Shown: positions 27,805-36,521 of the stretch, piece by piece
Numbering within the stretch: the first letter of the stretch is position 1
Layout: each line of letters starts with the position of its first letter
DNA from: CAMDPA01 sp963825625
GTDB taxonomy: Bacteria; Pseudomonadota; Alphaproteobacteria; Rhizobiales; Hyphomicrobiaceae
Assembly: GCA_963825625.1 (NCBI GenBank)
Contig: CAWGUF010000023.1
Span: 310,001 to 374,000 of the forward strand
Reading direction: 5' to 3'
DNA: 64,000 bases
The notes under the pieces: generated by a model
What the model was told of the DNA's origin: nothing
The model's input: the letters and a program-made list of their open reading frames with translations, nothing else
The model's database searches: none
Made by a program: the position numbers and the translations under genes

Positions 27805-28779
27805 TCAATCGAGGTCGAACTCGGCCACCAACGGAGCATGGTAGGAGGACACTGAGCCTTCGACCTTGGCGTATCCGACGAGCTCGTCAGACAAGGTCTC
27901 GTTGTGGCACTCGACCTCGCCGAGCCGCGCGGTCAACGCCCGACTGGCCAGCATGTGATCGAGCATTTGCGGACGCCCGTGGTGGAGCACGCTGAATCGC
28001 CGGTCGCGTGCGATGGCGCGATCGAGAACCACCAGAGACCGCGCGGCGAGCCGTCCATTGCCGGTGTCCTCTTCGGCCCCGACCACGATCTTCATCGGCA
28101 TCTCATGGTCCTCGGCGTTGAAGTCGCCGCAGACTACGACCATGGCATGTGCATCCCGGTCAAAAATCTCCTCCAGAGCGAAGCGCAATTCGAGCGCCTG
28201 CCCCGTCCGCTTCATGGCCGAGAGGAAGAAGCCTTCGGCCCAGCCAGCGACGCTCTTCCACGCGAATGGCCCCGACTTCTGGCCCGGAATGCTCGAGGCC
28301 AGCGGGGCGCGCATATGCACGTTCAAGACGTGCAATGGCCCGGATTTCAGCTCGATCTCAACCATCAGGACAGGGCGGTCGAATTCCACGGACCGGGACT
28401 GCGTTTCGGGTGGGTCGGCTGTCAGCAGCCGATGCGACAATGGTGGAACCTTGCGATGGCGAATGTCGGTATGAGAGCGGAACGGAAAGCGCGAGAAGCA
28501 CGACCAGATTGTGCTTGTCTGCAATACCGCGACCATCAAGGCCATGGCTGGCCGCGATATGGAAGCCCTCGTAGCGCGTACCTCGTAAGACCTCGTCCAG
28601 CGCACGCAACGAGCGCTCCGTCTCGCCGGGCCCTCGCTCGCCATTGACTTCTTGAAGGCAGACGATATCGGCCTTCAGCCGTTCGAATTGCGGCCTCAGA
28701 ATATCGAGACGCTCGTCGAGTCCACACCGGACCGGCTCTTGATCTCCAGATTCTCTACGTTGAATGTCGCAATGCGCAT
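27805..28779 (-). CDS. Endonuclease/exonuclease/phosphatase-family protein (several frame breaks)
   Basis: A metal-dependent phosphoesterase of the DNase I-like fold, readable only across three frames. From ATG 28779 the N-terminus reads MRIATFNVENLEIKSRSG. A shift near 28725 leads to LDERLDILRPQFERLKADIVCLQEVNGERGP and IAASHGLDGRGIADKHNLVVL. A shift near 28470 leads to the C-terminal frame with LNVHMRAPL, VVVCGDFNAEDHEMP, MLDHMLAS and SYHAPLVAEFDL. All active-site motifs of the fold (N-x-E-N, QEV, GDFN, D-H, H-x-P) are retained, so indel errors are likelier than loss of function. Substrate is unknown. Confidence 0.75.
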
Positions 28780-28956
28780 GTCGCCACCACTCCGTCCTGG
28801 GATCCGCCGGACTTCATGGCAACGTCAATCGGCCCGGGCCGATGCTGCCTTGATCAATCGCAACGCCGCGACCGGCGCATTGCTGAACACTAACCGGCCA
28901 GATCGATCGCGGGTGGATTTGCGTGCGCGATGCCGGCTGCAACTTTCGAGGACGCT

Positions 28957-30237
28957 ATGGATCCTCTGGAACTTCTGGAGCGGATGTCGGTCGCGCTCGG
29001 CATCGGGTTGCTGATCGGCCTGGAACGAGGATGGCAGCAGCGGCGCGAGCCAGCCGGTGAACGTTCGGTCGGACTGCGCACGATTGCTCTGGCATCGATG
29101 CTGGGAGGCGTGTGGGGGAGCATTGCCGCGCGGCTCAGCTCGAGCGGCGGCGCCGTTGCCCTGGGTATTGCATTCCTCGTGTTTGCAGTTGCCATAATGG
29201 TGTTCCGCCTGCGCGAAAGCATCCACGATCGCACTTATGGGGCGACGACAGTCGTTGCGGCCATGCTCGCTTTCAGCCTGGGCGCTTTTGCACTCGTCGG
29301 TGACGTGCGCGTGGCGGCGGCGTCCGGCGTGGCCGCGACGGCGCTGTTGGCATTGAAGGAGGTTCTGCACGGCTGGGTTGAGCGTCTCACGTGGGCGGAG
29401 TTGCGATCAGGGCTGGTGCTGCTGGCCATGACCTTCGTGCTGCTGCCATTCCTACCCAACCGCACGGTCGATCCTTGGTCCGCCGTCAACCCGTATGAAC
29501 TCTGGCTGATGACGATCCTGATCGCCATGATCTCGTTCGCGGGCTATGTGGCTGTCAAACTTGCGGGCGAGGAGCGCGGCATCGTTCTGACTGGCATTGC
29601 CGGCGGTGTTGTTTCGTCGACTGCAGTGACGGTCACGCTGGCAAGGCTAGCGCGGGAGCACCCCGAGCGGATGCCGCTTCTTCTCGGCGGTGCCCATCTC
29701 GCCAATGCCACGATGTTCGGCCGCATCCTCGCCGTCGCCGCGGCAATAAACAGCGGGCTTCTCACTTTTCTGGCTCTACCTCTTCTGCTTGCCGGATGCG
29801 TGTTCGCAGTCGCCGGCCTCTTTGCCATTCGCAACGTACCGGCTGCCGATGGTACCAGCCGCCTGAACGTCGGAAATCCGTTCGATCTCGCAACGGTGCT
29901 CAAATTCGGCGCCCTGCTCACGATGGTCACGCTGCTGGCGAAAACGCTCACGGCTGGCGCCGGAACCGCCGGAGCCTACAGCCTTGCGGCATTGTCGGGG
30001 ATTGCCGATGTCGACGCGATCACGCTGGCAATGGCGCGCTACGGTGCGGAACAACTGGGAGAAACAGCCGCCGGCATCGCAATCCTGGTCGCGGCAGCTT
30101 CCAACACTTTATCCAAGACCGTGCTGGCCTGGGTCTCTGGCGGAGCCCGGCTCGGAGGGCGCATGGCGGTCGTTTCTACTCTCGCCCTTGCCGCCGGCTT
30201 CGGCGGCCTCTGGCTATCGGCCACGATCAGACTTTGA
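28957..30237 (+). CDS. MgtC/SapB and DUF4010 domain membrane protein
   Basis: A 426-residue inner-membrane protein with about a dozen hydrophobic segments. The N-terminal part (LGIGLLIGLERGWQQRREPAGERSVGLRTIAL) is the MgtC/SapB-type module; the C-terminal part, from about residue 180 on, matches DUF4010 (GIVLTGIAGGVVSSTAVTVTLAR). I choose ATG 28957 because MDPLELLERMSVALGIGLLIG is the family-like opening. Its role is poorly known; MgtC relatives are linked to magnesium limitation and membrane energetics. It lies between an endonuclease-family gene and the frame-broken hypothetical gene at 30.3 kb. Confidence 0.82.
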   Translation: MDPLELLERMSVALGIGLLIGLERGWQQRREPAGERSVGLRTIALASMLGGVWGSIAARLSSSGGAVALGIAFLVFAVAIMVFRLRESIHDRTYGATTVVAAMLAFSLGAFALVGDVRVAAASGVAATALLALKEVLHGWVERLTWAELRSGLVLLAMTFVLLPFLPNRTVDPWSAVNPYELWLMTILIAMISFAGYVAVKLAGEERGIVLTGIAGGVVSSTAVTVTLARLAREHPERMPLLLGGAHLANATMFGRILAVAAAINSGLLTFLALPLLLAGCVFAVAGLFAIRNVPAADGTSRLNVGNPFDLATVLKFGALLTMVTLLAKTLTAGAGTAGAYSLAALSGIADVDAITLAMARYGAEQLGETAAGIAILVAAASNTLSKTVLAWVSGGARLGGRMAVVSTLALAAGFGGLWLSATIRL

Positions 30238-30259
30238 CTTGTCAATGCGGAGCGAGCCG

Positions 30260-30844
30260 GTGAGCACCAGCGGCGATTTAGATCTCATAGAATTGCGCCT
30301 TCGCGACACCTCGCAGCTATTCAATTCGCTGGACCCTTCCCATTCCGGGATCGGGATCTCGACCACGAAGCGGAAGACTTCATTGTCGGATGGGCACGCG
30401 AGATCGCGCGCGATCGTCAGTTGGGAATTGTCATTCATATGCCTGCCGATCAACTGGAAAAAGCGGCCGAAAGCGGGCTTGTTCAGGCATTCTCCAACTA
30501 TTTCGATTATCGCGCAAAAGCAACAGAGCGCGATATGCGTGAATTATTTCGCAACGGACGGCGTTATCTGGCAATCGGCCTACCCGTCCTGATTATCTGC
30601 TTGCTGGCCAGTCAGATCGTGCACACTCTGCTTGGAAGCAACGCGATCGGCCGGGCACTCGAAGAAAGCCTCATCATTGTAGGATGGGTTGCCAGACTGG
30701 CGGCCCATCGAGACATTTCTCTACGATTGGCTGCCGCTCCATCGACGATCAAACCTATACCGCCGTCTTTCCGCAGCCAGCGTAACGTTACAGGCGATGC
30801 CAGGATCGGCGAGCCAACAGGTCCGACGTTCGCAGCCCAATTGA
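30260..30844 (+). CDS. Conserved membrane-anchored hypothetical protein (two frame breaks)
   Basis: A protein of roughly 195 residues in three frames. From GTG 30260 (or ATG 30245) it reads LDLIELRLRDTSQLFNSLDPS. After a shift near 30340 it continues PFRDRDLDHEAEDFIVGWARE, then VIHMPADQLEKAAESGLVQAF and two membrane segments (LAIGLPVLIICLLASQIV, and ESLIIVGWVA). A second shift near 30692 restores DWRPIETFLYDWLPLHRRSNLYRRL and a stop at 30842-30844. I recall this as a conserved uncharacterised family but know no function. Its stop overlaps the FixK-type box of the next gene. Confidence 0.6.
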
Positions 30845-30854
30845 CGGTCGTCAA
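30841..30854. promoter_or_regulatory. FixK/FNR-type box upstream of usp (30.9 kb)
   Basis: TTGACGGTCGTCAA matches all ten fixed positions of TTGAY-N4-RTCAA, 57 bases before the ATG of the universal stress protein gene. It overlaps the stop codon of the preceding hypothetical gene. The spacing suits activation by a FixK-type protein. Confidence 0.65.
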
Positions 30855-30911
30855 ATTCGTGGAGGGCATGCTGCAGCAGTATTCCAGCAACGACATGGCT
30901 GGAGCGGCCCA

Positions 30912-31745
30912 ATGGCTTACAAGACAATCCTCGTTCACCTGAACAGTGAGGTACGCGCGCGCCGGGCGTTGCAATATGCGGTAGAGCTTTCCGCTCAGTT
31001 CGAGGCACATCTGATCGGGTTGCACGTGCTGCCCACGTTTGCGTCGGCTGCCCGTTTGCCATTCGGCACCAGCACGGCATCACGTATGCGGACGGCGCTC
31101 ACTCGTCTCGATGCGGATATCCGGTCTGTGTTCGAGCAGGCCACGGCTGGACGCCCGTTTGTCAGCGAGTGGCGCTCGATCGAGGCTGAAAGCGTGGATC
31201 CGGCAGGCACGGTGATCGACCATGCCCACACTGCGGATCTGGTCATTGCCAGCCAGGCGGATCCGAACTGGCAGTTGTCAGCGCGCCTCGACTTCCCCGA
31301 TCGCCTGGCTCTGGGGAGCGGGCGGCCGGTCGTAGTGGTGCCGAACCAAGGCCGGGAGACCGGCCTGCCCCGAAACATCGCGGTCGCCTGGAACCATAGG
31401 CGGGAAGCTGCCCGGGCCACAGCCGATGCACTGCCGCTATTGAAACTTGCCGACAAAGTAAGCCTGCTCTCCGTCTCCGATAGCGCAGCACCTGAAACCT
31501 CGCGCTTCACCAGCGACGAGATCGAGAAGTCGCTGATCAGGCACGGCATCAACGTCAACGTTGCGCATGCACTGCTGACCGAGTTCACGACCGGCGAGGA
31601 GATCCGTGTGCGGTCCATCGACCTGGAGGCCGATCTTCTCGTGATGGGCTGCTACGGCCACTCCCGTTTGCGCGAATTCGCGCTTGGCGGTGTAACCCGT
31701 CATCTGCTGCGCGACATGACGATCCCAGTACTGTTTTCGCACTGA
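30912..31745 (+). CDS. Universal stress protein, tandem UspA domains
   Basis: A 277-residue intact protein with two UspA domains. Domain one opens MAYKTILVHLNSEVRARRAL and includes HTADLVIASQADPNWQLSARLDFPDRLALGSGRPVVVVP. Domain two starts at ETGLPRNIAVAWNHRREAARA and ends LLVMGCYGHSRLREFALGGVTRHLLRDMTIPVLFSH, with the G-x(2)-G-x(9)-G-S/T-like nucleotide loop. It has a FixK/FNR-type box upstream, and a small hypothetical gene and a hemerythrin gene follow in the same direction. It probably acts in the cytoplasm under oxygen limitation; the molecular role is unknown. Confidence 0.9.
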   Translation: MAYKTILVHLNSEVRARRALQYAVELSAQFEAHLIGLHVLPTFASAARLPFGTSTASRMRTALTRLDADIRSVFEQATAGRPFVSEWRSIEAESVDPAGTVIDHAHTADLVIASQADPNWQLSARLDFPDRLALGSGRPVVVVPNQGRETGLPRNIAVAWNHRREAARATADALPLLKLADKVSLLSVSDSAAPETSRFTSDEIEKSLIRHGINVNVAHALLTEFTTGEEIRVRSIDLEADLLVMGCYGHSRLREFALGGVTRHLLRDMTIPVLFSH

Positions 31746-31774
31746 ACCGAAACGCATTGGAGGGAATTCACGAC

Positions 31775-32182
31775 ATGACCAAGTCAATGTCCGCGGAGGA
31801 AGCCAGAAAGCTGCTGCGCGTCGTGCGTCTGGAGCTTGCGCGCGATCACGATTTCCCCAATGGCAGCCGGGAGCACGGCTACGAATTCATTGCGCCAATC
31901 GACGACGAGGGTCACATCGTGACTGAAGCCTGGAGAGCGCAGCGCGACAGGTGCCGTGTCCGCCGGTTCTGGGCGCGCGAGCCCGACGAGATCGGCCACG
32001 TGGTTCACAAGCGTGGCGGCGCCTGGGCGTTCCACTATGACATACACGGCGATCCCGAACACGATGAAACAGGCTTTCACCTGGATACACACAAGTTCGT
32101 TCCGGGCGAATACGTATCGATCCGTGAGCAGGATGGCACCATGCGGACTTTCCGGGTAATGGGAATAGGGGAATTGGACTAG
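31775..32182 (+). CDS. Unrecognised protein between usp and hemerythrin genes
   Basis: A 135-residue soluble protein that I cannot name. It is rich in His, Asp and Glu: REHGYEFIAPIDDEGHIVTEAWR, then a charged FWAREPDEIGHVVHKRGGAWAFHYDIHGDPEHDETGFHLDTHKF, and a C-terminal strand-rich RTFRVMGIGELD. The histidine-rich middle could bind a metal, though no known motif is complete. It begins 29 bases after the universal stress protein gene with GGAGGG before it, so the two are probably co-transcribed under the same oxygen-linked promoter. Confidence 0.65.
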   Translation: MTKSMSAEEARKLLRVVRLELARDHDFPNGSREHGYEFIAPIDDEGHIVTEAWRAQRDRCRVRRFWAREPDEIGHVVHKRGGAWAFHYDIHGDPEHDETGFHLDTHKFVPGEYVSIREQDGTMRTFRVMGIGELD

Positions 32183-32251
32183 CTGCTGCTGAGCTGCATT
32201 TGGCCCAAGTCTTTCTGCTAGACGGCTAAATTGGCGACGGTGTGAGGGGTT

Positions 32252-32884
32252 ATGGCTGAACAATCGAAGGGGAAGACTGGCCCAACCCGCGAGCTAGCAG
32301 GCGGCACCAATGGTGCTCTTCCCGTACTCAGCGTCGCGTCCTCCAACCCCATCGACCTGATCGAACGCGAACACCACCTGCAAATGGTATTTTGCGATCG
32401 GCTGGAAGAGATTGCCGACCGGCTGCCGCGGGATACCGACGCGAACATGATTCATCTGGTGCTCGATGTCCTCGCGAAATGCGCAAGCTCCCACGTCCAT
32501 CTCGAGGAGCAGGCCCTCTTTCCGGTGCTTTGCCGGCGCTCGCCCCGAGACGACACGATCCTGGACGCGTGCCGTCAGTTGGAGAAAGAGCACAGCGAAG
32601 ATTCGGGTCTCGTGCTGGAAATCGTCGACGAGTTGCAGGGGCTCGAAGCAAACGGCGTGGCCAAGAACCCGGACATGCTGGGCTATATGCTGCGGGGGTA
32701 TTTCGCGGGGCAGCGGCGGCATATCGACTGGGAGAACGCCGTCATTCTACCCAGGGCGAGAACACTCCTGGTCCCCGAAGACATCGACGAAATCAGATCC
32801 TGGATGCAACAAAACGACCATCAACGCTGCGTCGACCTGTTGCACCTGATTGTCGGCGCCACGCCAACCGCCGGCATCAGCTGA
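32252..32884 (+). CDS. Hemerythrin-domain protein
   Basis: A 210-residue protein with a hemerythrin-type four-helix di-iron domain. Candidate ligands are His41/His42 (REHHLQMVF), His81, His83 and Glu85/Glu86 (SSHVHLEEQALFPVL), the EKEHSED stretch, and a late HIDWENAVILP. The first 35 residues look disordered. Such proteins bind oxygen or nitric oxide, or handle iron. It stands between universal stress proteins and the cbb3 operon, which fits low-oxygen physiology. It has no signal peptide. Confidence 0.82.
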   Translation: MAEQSKGKTGPTRELAGGTNGALPVLSVASSNPIDLIEREHHLQMVFCDRLEEIADRLPRDTDANMIHLVLDVLAKCASSHVHLEEQALFPVLCRRSPRDDTILDACRQLEKEHSEDSGLVLEIVDELQGLEANGVAKNPDMLGYMLRGYFAGQRRHIDWENAVILPRARTLLVPEDIDEIRSWMQQNDHQRCVDLLHLIVGATPTAGIS

Positions 32885-32929
32885 AGCGGCCGCCCTGCGG
32901 CGCTGCGCCACTGCGCCAATAGTCGAAAT

Positions 32930-32943
32930 TTGATCCGCATCAA
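32930..32943. promoter_or_regulatory. FixK/FNR box upstream of ccoN
   Basis: TTGATCCGCATCAA is a perfect, fully symmetric TTGAT-N4-ATCAA site, centred about 96 bases before the ccoN start in an otherwise gene-free stretch of about 150 bases. Control of ccoNOQP by FixK or FNR through such a site is well established in Alphaproteobacteria. Confidence 0.85.
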
Positions 32944-33032
32944 ACTTCACGACACCGGCCACAGCCAATGTCGCTCCGCCCACGACGTACGCCTCCAGGC
33001 GCGCGACGTGGAAAGGCTGCGGAGGGCTGATA

Positions 33033-34685
33033 ATGGGGAATTCAAGGGTCGAGCTGCAGGCGCTGGGCGACGGCCTGGCAACGCTGGTAGCTGGTGGGCT
33101 GACCATACTGGGGCTGGTCGTGGCCCTGCTCACACCCGATACGGGGATGGCCATACATGGCGGCATTCTGGCGCTTGCCGGCGCGCTTGCGGCAATCGGC
33201 ATCCTGAACCGATCCTTCAATACCGCGGAAGACCCGAACGCATACATGGATGGCCCGATAAAGGTCGCCACCATCGCAACCGTGTTCTGGGGCATTGTCG
33301 GCTTCCTGATCGGCGACATCCTCGCCTGGCAGATGGCGTTTCCCGCGCTCAACCTGGATCTTCCCTGGACGAATTTCGGGCGCCTGCGGCCCGTGCATAC
33401 ATCGGCGGTGATATTCGCATTCGGCGGCAACGCACTGCTGGCCACCTCGCTCTATGCAGTTCAGCGCACCTGCCACGCGCGCCTGCCCGGCCGCTGGGCG
33501 CCGTGGTTCGTCGTGTGGGGCTATCAGCTGTTCATCGTGCTGGCGGCCACGGGCTACCTTCTAGGCATTACGCAGTCCAAGGAATATGCGGAGCCAGAGT
33601 GGTACATCGATCTATGGCTGACGATCGTTTGGGTGGTCTATCTGCTGGTTTTCCTGGGTACGCTGGCCAAGCGACGCGAGCCGCACATCTATGTCGCGAA
33701 CTGGTTCTACCTAGCATTCATCGTCACGGTGGCGATGCTGCATCTCGTGAACAACGCGACCGTCCCTGTCTCCTGGCTATCGCCCAAGAGCTACATCGCC
33801 TACTCGGGTGTGCAGGATGCGATGACGCAATGGTGGTACGGCCACAACGCGGTAGGCTTCTTCCTGACCGCCGGCTTCCTCGGCATCATGTACTACTTCG
33901 TGCCCAAGCGCGCTGAGCGGCCCGTCTACTCCTACCGTCTGTCGATTGTCCACTTCTGGACGCTGATCTTCATCTACATCTGGGCCGGACCCCACCATCT
34001 GCACTACACCGCACTGCCGGACTGGGCGCAGACACTGGGCATGGCATTCTCGGTCATGCTGTGGATGCCGTCGTGGGGCGGAATGATCAACGGCCTCATG
34101 ACGCTTTCAGGCGCATGGGACAAGCTGCGCACCGACCCCGTCATGCGCATGCTGATCGTATCGGTCGCTTTCTACGGCATGTCCACTTTCGAAGGCCCGC
34201 TGATGTCGATCAAGGCCGTGAACTCCCTGTCCCATTACACGGACTGGACCATCGGCCACGTGCACTCGGGCGCGTTGGGCTGGGTGGCGATGGTGTCGTT
34301 CGGTGCGATCTACTGCCTGGTGCCGTGGCTATGCAAGCGCAGGGGGCTGTACTCGATGCGGCTTGTGGAATGGCACTTCTGGATCTCGACCCTCGGGATA
34401 CTGCTCTACATCACTGCGATGTGGGTGTCCGGCATCCTGCAGGGCCTGATGTGGCGTGCATACGACCGCCTCGGCTTCCTGCAATACTCCTTCATCGAGA
34501 CAGTGGAGGCGATGCATCCCTTCTACGTGATCCGTGCGATCGGCGGGCTGCTGTTCCTGCTCGGCGCCTTGGTCATGGCCTACAACGTCTGGCGCACGGC
34601 CCGCGGTGACGAGCTTATCGATGCGGCGGAGCAGCCGCGGGTTGCTGCGGCCCCGGAGCTGCGCGGCGTCGCGCCTGCGGAATAA
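33033..34685 (+). CDS. ccoN: cbb3-type cytochrome c oxidase subunit I
   Basis: The 550-residue catalytic subunit of the high-affinity terminal oxidase, reducing oxygen at a heme b3/CuB centre in the inner membrane while pumping protons. About a dozen membrane helices are visible. Heme and copper ligands lie in RPVHTSAVIFAFGGN, WWYGHNAVGFFLTAGFLGIMYY, WAGPHHLHYTALPDW and WTIGHVHSGALGWV. The N-terminus carries two extra hydrophobic segments before FGRLRPVHT, as in CcoN. It heads ccoNOQP and has the FixK/FNR box upstream. The gene is intact. Confidence 0.96.
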   Translation: MGNSRVELQALGDGLATLVAGGLTILGLVVALLTPDTGMAIHGGILALAGALAAIGILNRSFNTAEDPNAYMDGPIKVATIATVFWGIVGFLIGDILAWQMAFPALNLDLPWTNFGRLRPVHTSAVIFAFGGNALLATSLYAVQRTCHARLPGRWAPWFVVWGYQLFIVLAATGYLLGITQSKEYAEPEWYIDLWLTIVWVVYLLVFLGTLAKRREPHIYVANWFYLAFIVTVAMLHLVNNATVPVSWLSPKSYIAYSGVQDAMTQWWYGHNAVGFFLTAGFLGIMYYFVPKRAERPVYSYRLSIVHFWTLIFIYIWAGPHHLHYTALPDWAQTLGMAFSVMLWMPSWGGMINGLMTLSGAWDKLRTDPVMRMLIVSVAFYGMSTFEGPLMSIKAVNSLSHYTDWTIGHVHSGALGWVAMVSFGAIYCLVPWLCKRRGLYSMRLVEWHFWISTLGILLYITAMWVSGILQGLMWRAYDRLGFLQYSFIETVEAMHPFYVIRAIGGLLFLLGALVMAYNVWRTARGDELIDAAEQPRVAAAPELRGVAPAE

Positions 34686-34697
34686 GGAGGGGGTACA

Positions 34698-35423
34698 ATG
34701 AAACACGAGACGCTGGAAAAACACTCCATACTGCTGCTCGTCGCGATCCTGATCGCCGTGTCGATCGGCGGCATCGTCCAGATCGCGCCGCTGTTCTGGA
34801 TCGAAAGCACGATCGAGAAAGTCAAGGGCATGCGGCCGTACACTCCGCTGGAGCAGGCCGGCCGCGACATCTACATCCGGGAAGGCTGCTATAATTGCCA
34901 CAGCCAGATGATCCGCACCCTGCGCGATGAAGTGGAGCGGTATGGGCACTACAGCCTGGCTGCGGAAAGCATGTACGATCATCCCTTCCAATGGGGCTCC
35001 AAGCGGACCGGTCCGGACCTCGCACGCGTGGGGGGCAAGTACTCGGACCAATGGCATGCCGAGCACATGAAGTCGCCGCGAACGGTGGTGCCGGGTAGCA
35101 TCATGCCAGGCTATCCGTTCCTTGCCAAGACGACGCTCAATACGTCCGACATTGCGGCTCGTCTCAGCGCGCTGCGCACGGTCGGCGTACCGTATACCGA
35201 TGAAATGATCAAGAACGCCCAGACGGATCTCGATGCTCAGCTCAGTCCCGACACACGCCAGGCGCGGGCGCTGCAGCAGCGCTATCCAAAGTCGAAGGTT
35301 GCGGATTTCGACGGCAAACCGGGCAAAGCAACCGAGCTCGACGCGCTGATCGCGTATCTGCAGGTGCTGGGAACGCTCGTCGACTTCGCGAGCTTCGATG
35401 CAGCCGGCCCAAATCTGAGGTGA
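34698..35423 (+). CDS. ccoO: cbb3-type oxidase mono-heme subunit II
   Basis: The 241-residue membrane-anchored c-type cytochrome of the oxidase. An N-terminal anchor (residues 8-32) is followed by the heme motif CYNCHSQ and the axial methionine, probably in VPGSIMPGYPFL. The family signature REGCYNCHSQMIRTLRDEVERYGHYSLAAES is complete. It passes electrons from CcoP to CcoN on the periplasmic side. It starts 12 bases after ccoN with an AAGGAGGGGG ribosome site. Confidence 0.95.
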   Translation: MKHETLEKHSILLLVAILIAVSIGGIVQIAPLFWIESTIEKVKGMRPYTPLEQAGRDIYIREGCYNCHSQMIRTLRDEVERYGHYSLAAESMYDHPFQWGSKRTGPDLARVGGKYSDQWHAEHMKSPRTVVPGSIMPGYPFLAKTTLNTSDIAARLSALRTVGVPYTDEMIKNAQTDLDAQLSPDTRQARALQQRYPKSKVADFDGKPGKATELDALIAYLQVLGTLVDFASFDAAGPNLR

Positions 35424-35430
35424 GGCAACC

Positions 35431-35610
35431 ATGACATACTACACCATCGCCGCCGTGACACAGGTTGCATCACTGCTGTTCTTCTTCGGCATGTTCATCG
35501 CCGTCATCGCCTATGCGTTCTGGCCGGGCAATCGCGACCGCTTCGAAGATGCCCAGCGCAAGGCGCTCGACCTCAACACAGATGCCGGGCAGGGCGGGGG
35601 CAAGCCATGA
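35431..35610 (+). CDS. ccoQ: cbb3-type oxidase subunit CcoQ
   Basis: A 59-residue protein with one membrane helix (VASLLFFFGMFIAVIAYAFWP) and the short tail NRDRFEDAQRKAL typical of CcoQ/FixQ. It lies seven bases after ccoO, and its stop overlaps the ccoP start (ATGA). It stabilises the oxidase complex, as known for the family. Confidence 0.92.
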   Translation: MTYYTIAAVTQVASLLFFFGMFIAVIAYAFWPGNRDRFEDAQRKALDLNTDAGQGGGKP

Positions 35611-36479
35611 GCAAAAAAGAGATCGATGCCGTCACCGGAACGGAGACGACGGGACACGTATGGGACGACGACCTCAAGGAGCTCAACAAGCCGCTGCCGA
35701 AATGGTGGCTATGGACATTCTACGTGTCGATCATCTGGGGTATCGGCTACATGATAGCCTATCCGGCCTGGCCGACGCTCAACAGCTACACCAAGGGTGT
35801 GCTCGGGTACTCGCAGCGCGCGACCGTCGCGAAGGAGCTGGAAGCCGCCAAGAAGGGGCAGGCGGGACGACTTGCCGTGATCGATACGACTCCGCTTGGC
35901 GAGATCCGTACGAATGCGGAGTTGCTGCGCTACGCGACGGCCGGCGGGCGCGTCATCTTCGCGGAGAACTGCGCTCCTTGCCACGGTCGCGGCGCGCAGG
36001 GATCCCTGGGTTATCCGAACCTCAACGACGACGAATGGTTGTGGGGCGGGACGCTCAGCGATATCCAGAAGACCATCCAGGTCGGCATAAGGTCAGACCA
36101 CAAAGAAACCCGAACGAGTGCAATGCCGCGCTTCGGGCTCGACAAGCTGCTCGACGACAAGCAGATCAACGATGTGGCCGAATACGTGCTGATGATTGCG
36201 GGCCGTGCGGGCGGCGACTTGGCGGCGGCGGAGCGCGGCAAGAAGCTCTATGCGGAGCAATGCGTGGCGTGTCATGCCCAGAACGGCAAGGGCAACAAGG
36301 AGCTCGGCGCTCCGGACCTGACGGATGCGATCTGGCTGTTCGGCAGCGCAAAGAGCGACATCGTGGAGAGCATCCGCACAGGTCGCGGCGGGCAGATGCC
36401 GCAATGGGCTTCCCGACTCGACCCGACATCGATCAAGCTGCTCACGCTATATGTGCATTCGCTTGGTGGCGGGAAATAG
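35607..36479 (+). CDS. ccoP: cbb3-type oxidase di-heme subunit III
   Basis: A 290-residue c-type cytochrome with an N-terminal cytoplasmic stretch (HVWDDDLKELNKPLPKWWLW), one membrane helix and two periplasmic cytochrome domains with heme motifs CAPCHG and CVACHA. It receives electrons from soluble cytochrome c. The length and the LPKWW opening match CcoP. It is the last structural gene of ccoNOQP, and the assembly genes follow 42 bases later. Confidence 0.95.
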   Translation: MSKKEIDAVTGTETTGHVWDDDLKELNKPLPKWWLWTFYVSIIWGIGYMIAYPAWPTLNSYTKGVLGYSQRATVAKELEAAKKGQAGRLAVIDTTPLGEIRTNAELLRYATAGGRVIFAENCAPCHGRGAQGSLGYPNLNDDEWLWGGTLSDIQKTIQVGIRSDHKETRTSAMPRFGLDKLLDDKQINDVAEYVLMIAGRAGGDLAAAERGKKLYAEQCVACHAQNGKGNKELGAPDLTDAIWLFGSAKSDIVESIRTGRGGQMPQWASRLDPTSIKLLTLYVHSLGGGK

Positions 36480-36521
36480 CCAGAACTGCATGCCGAGTAC
36501 TGTGCCGAACCGGGAACCCGG

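Noticed and set aside
28850..28857. TTGATCAA upstream of the MgtC/DUF4010 gene
   Set aside because: The half-sites abut with no spacer; it is a short palindrome expected by chance.
30234..30245. TTGACTTGTCAA, a possible FixK/FNR site after the MgtC-like gene
   Set aside because: The half-sites are separated by only two bases instead of four, so the geometry does not fit a FixK/FNR dimer.
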